From: Clostridiales bacterium
GTDB lineage: Bacteria > Bacillota > Clostridia > Christensenellales > Aristaeellaceae
Assembly (NCBI GenBank): GCA_004554085.1
Contig: SFNY01000032.1
Coordinates: 1-33,567 of the forward strand
Length of the DNA stretch: 33,567 nucleotides
Direction of reading: 5' to 3'
The position numbers and the translations under genes were made by a program. This document shows positions 32,496 to 33,567 of this stretch, one piece after another. The notes beneath the pieces are model-generated. The model had not been told where the DNA came from. It worked only from the letters and a program-made list of their open reading frames with translations, and did no database searches. Position 1 is the first letter of the stretch, and each line of letters opens with the position of its first letter.

Positions 32496-33567
32496 ATGTG
32501 CAATCAGTGCGAAAAGCCGAAATTCTACATCACCACGCCGATCTATTATCCCTCGGGAAACATGCACATCGGCCACACCTACACCACCGTCGCGGCGGAC
32601 ACCATGACCCGCTTCAAGAAGATGACGGGCTACGACGCCTACTTCCTCACCGGCACCGACGAGCACGGACAGAAGATCGAGCGCAAGGCCGCCGACGCGG
32701 GCGTGACGCCCAAGCAGTTCGTGGACAAGATCGTGGCGGAGACCAAGGATCTGTGGAAGCTGATGAACATCGAATACGACGACTTCATCCGCACCACCGA
32801 CGAGCGCCACGAGAAGGTCGTGCAGAAGATCTTCAAGCAGTTCTACGATCAGGGCGACATCTACAAGAGCGAATACGAAGGTCAGTACTGCGCCGAGTGC
32901 GAAGCCTTCTGGACCCCCACCCAGCTGAAGGAGGGCAACCTCTGCCCCGACTGCGGCCGTCCCTGCGAGACCGCCCACGAGGAGAGCTACTTCTTCCGCA
33001 TGAGCAAGTATCAGGACTGGCTGATCGACTACATCGAGACCCATCCGGACTTCATCCAGCCGCCGTCGAGGGCCAACGAGATGCTGAACAACTTCCTGCG
33101 TCCCGGCCTTCAGGATCTGTGCGTGAGCCGCACGTCCTTCAAGTGGGGCGTGCCGGTGGACTTCGATCCCAAGCACGTGGTCTACGTGTGGATCGACGCG
33201 CTGTCCAACTACATCACCGCCCTGGGCTACGGCAGCGACGACGAGACGCTGTTCAATAAGTACTGGCCGGCGGACGTGCACCTGGTGGGCAAGGAGATCG
33301 TGCGCTTCCACACCATCTACTGGCCGATCATGCTCCACGCACTGGGGCTTCCGCTGCCCAAGCAGGTGTTCGGCCACGGCTGGCTGCTGTTCGGCAACGA
33401 CAAGATGAGCAAGTCCAAGGGCAACGTGGTCTACCCCGCGCCCATCGTGGAGCGCTACGGCGTGGATGCGCTGCGCTACTACCTCATGCGCGAGATGCCC
33501 TTCGGCGCGGACGGCAACTACACCAACGAGGCGCTGCTGACCCGCATGAACGCCGATCTGGTGAACG
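32496..33567 (+). CDS. metG: Methionyl-tRNA synthetase, 3' end cut by window edge
   Basis: The visible 357 codons are the N-terminal catalytic part. ATG 32496 lies eight bases behind AGGAGGG; another ATG at 32490 is too close to it. Class I signatures are HIGH (24-27) in SGNMHIGHTYT and KMSKS (303-307) in NDKMSKSKGN. A four-cysteine zinc knuckle is seen at Cys132, Cys135, Cys150 and Cys153. ALSNYITALGY and GKEIVRFHTIYWPIML fit MetRS. The enzyme charges tRNA-Met with methionine for initiation and elongation. Its expression is under the Met-specific T-box directly upstream. The anticodon-binding part lies outside the window. Confidence 0.97.
   Translation, partial: MCNQCEKPKFYITTPIYYPSGNMHIGHTYTTVAADTMTRFKKMTGYDAYFLTGTDEHGQKIERKAADAGVTPKQFVDKIVAETKDLWKLMNIEYDDFIRTTDERHEKVVQKIFKQFYDQGDIYKSEYEGQYCAECEAFWTPTQLKEGNLCPDCGRPCETAHEESYFFRMSKYQDWLIDYIETHPDFIQPPSRANEMLNNFLRPGLQDLCVSRTSFKWGVPVDFDPKHVVYVWIDALSNYITALGYGSDDETLFNKYWPADVHLVGKEIVRFHTIYWPIMLHALGLPLPKQVFGHGWLLFGNDKMSKSKGNVVYPAPIVERYGVDALRYYLMREMPFGADGNYTNEALLTRMNADLVN

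Overview
The window is G+C-rich DNA with strong AGGAGG-type ribosome binding sites, sigma-A promoters, two T-box riboswitches and a Firmicutes-style gene set (AddA, TrpB2, DUF4342 plus two-component system, PrsA-like lipoprotein). This suggests an anaerobic, high-GC member of the Clostridia, perhaps a gut or rumen lineage. Genus cannot be read from the sequence.

Left part (1-7855, all minus strand): one apparent operon. In transcription order it holds a UroD-superfamily methyltransferase-like protein, a ribose-type ABC transporter (ATPase, permease A, permease B, binding protein), a second UroD-superfamily protein, an L-rhamnose-mutarotase-like protein, and the start of a methyltetrahydrofolate:corrinoid methyltransferase-like protein that runs off the left edge. 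A divergent AraC-family regulator (8215-9135) sits across a promoter region with two pairs of direct repeats. Together they look like an uptake and corrinoid-dependent demethylation route for a methylated sugar or similar small molecule; this is the strongest candidate for an undescribed system here. Permease A carries one in-frame TGA.

Middle (9251-18653): an alpha/beta hydrolase-LacI regulator pair; a Trp-specific T-box ahead of a stand-alone trpB2; a 340-bp non-coding stretch made almost entirely of stem-loops; a DUF4342-response regulator-histidine kinase operon; an ACT-ACT-metallo-beta-lactamase fusion with a flavodiiron-like metal motif; and a ZIP metal transporter.

18700-19900: a promoter and a tRNA cluster (Thr-TGT, Tyr-GTA, Leu-CAG) with terminator, followed by a lower-GC segment that carries decayed reading frames and looks like a remnant of integrated DNA.

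Right part (19922-33567): a MATE exporter, a small DUF4190-like membrane protein, addA without a neighbouring addB, an acidic protein with two C-terminal zinc ribbons, a PrsA-like lipoprotein whose PPIase domain is interrupted by an insertion, a large secreted C39-like/SH3 protein, palindromic intergenic repeats, galE, and a Met-specific T-box driving metG, which runs off the right edge.
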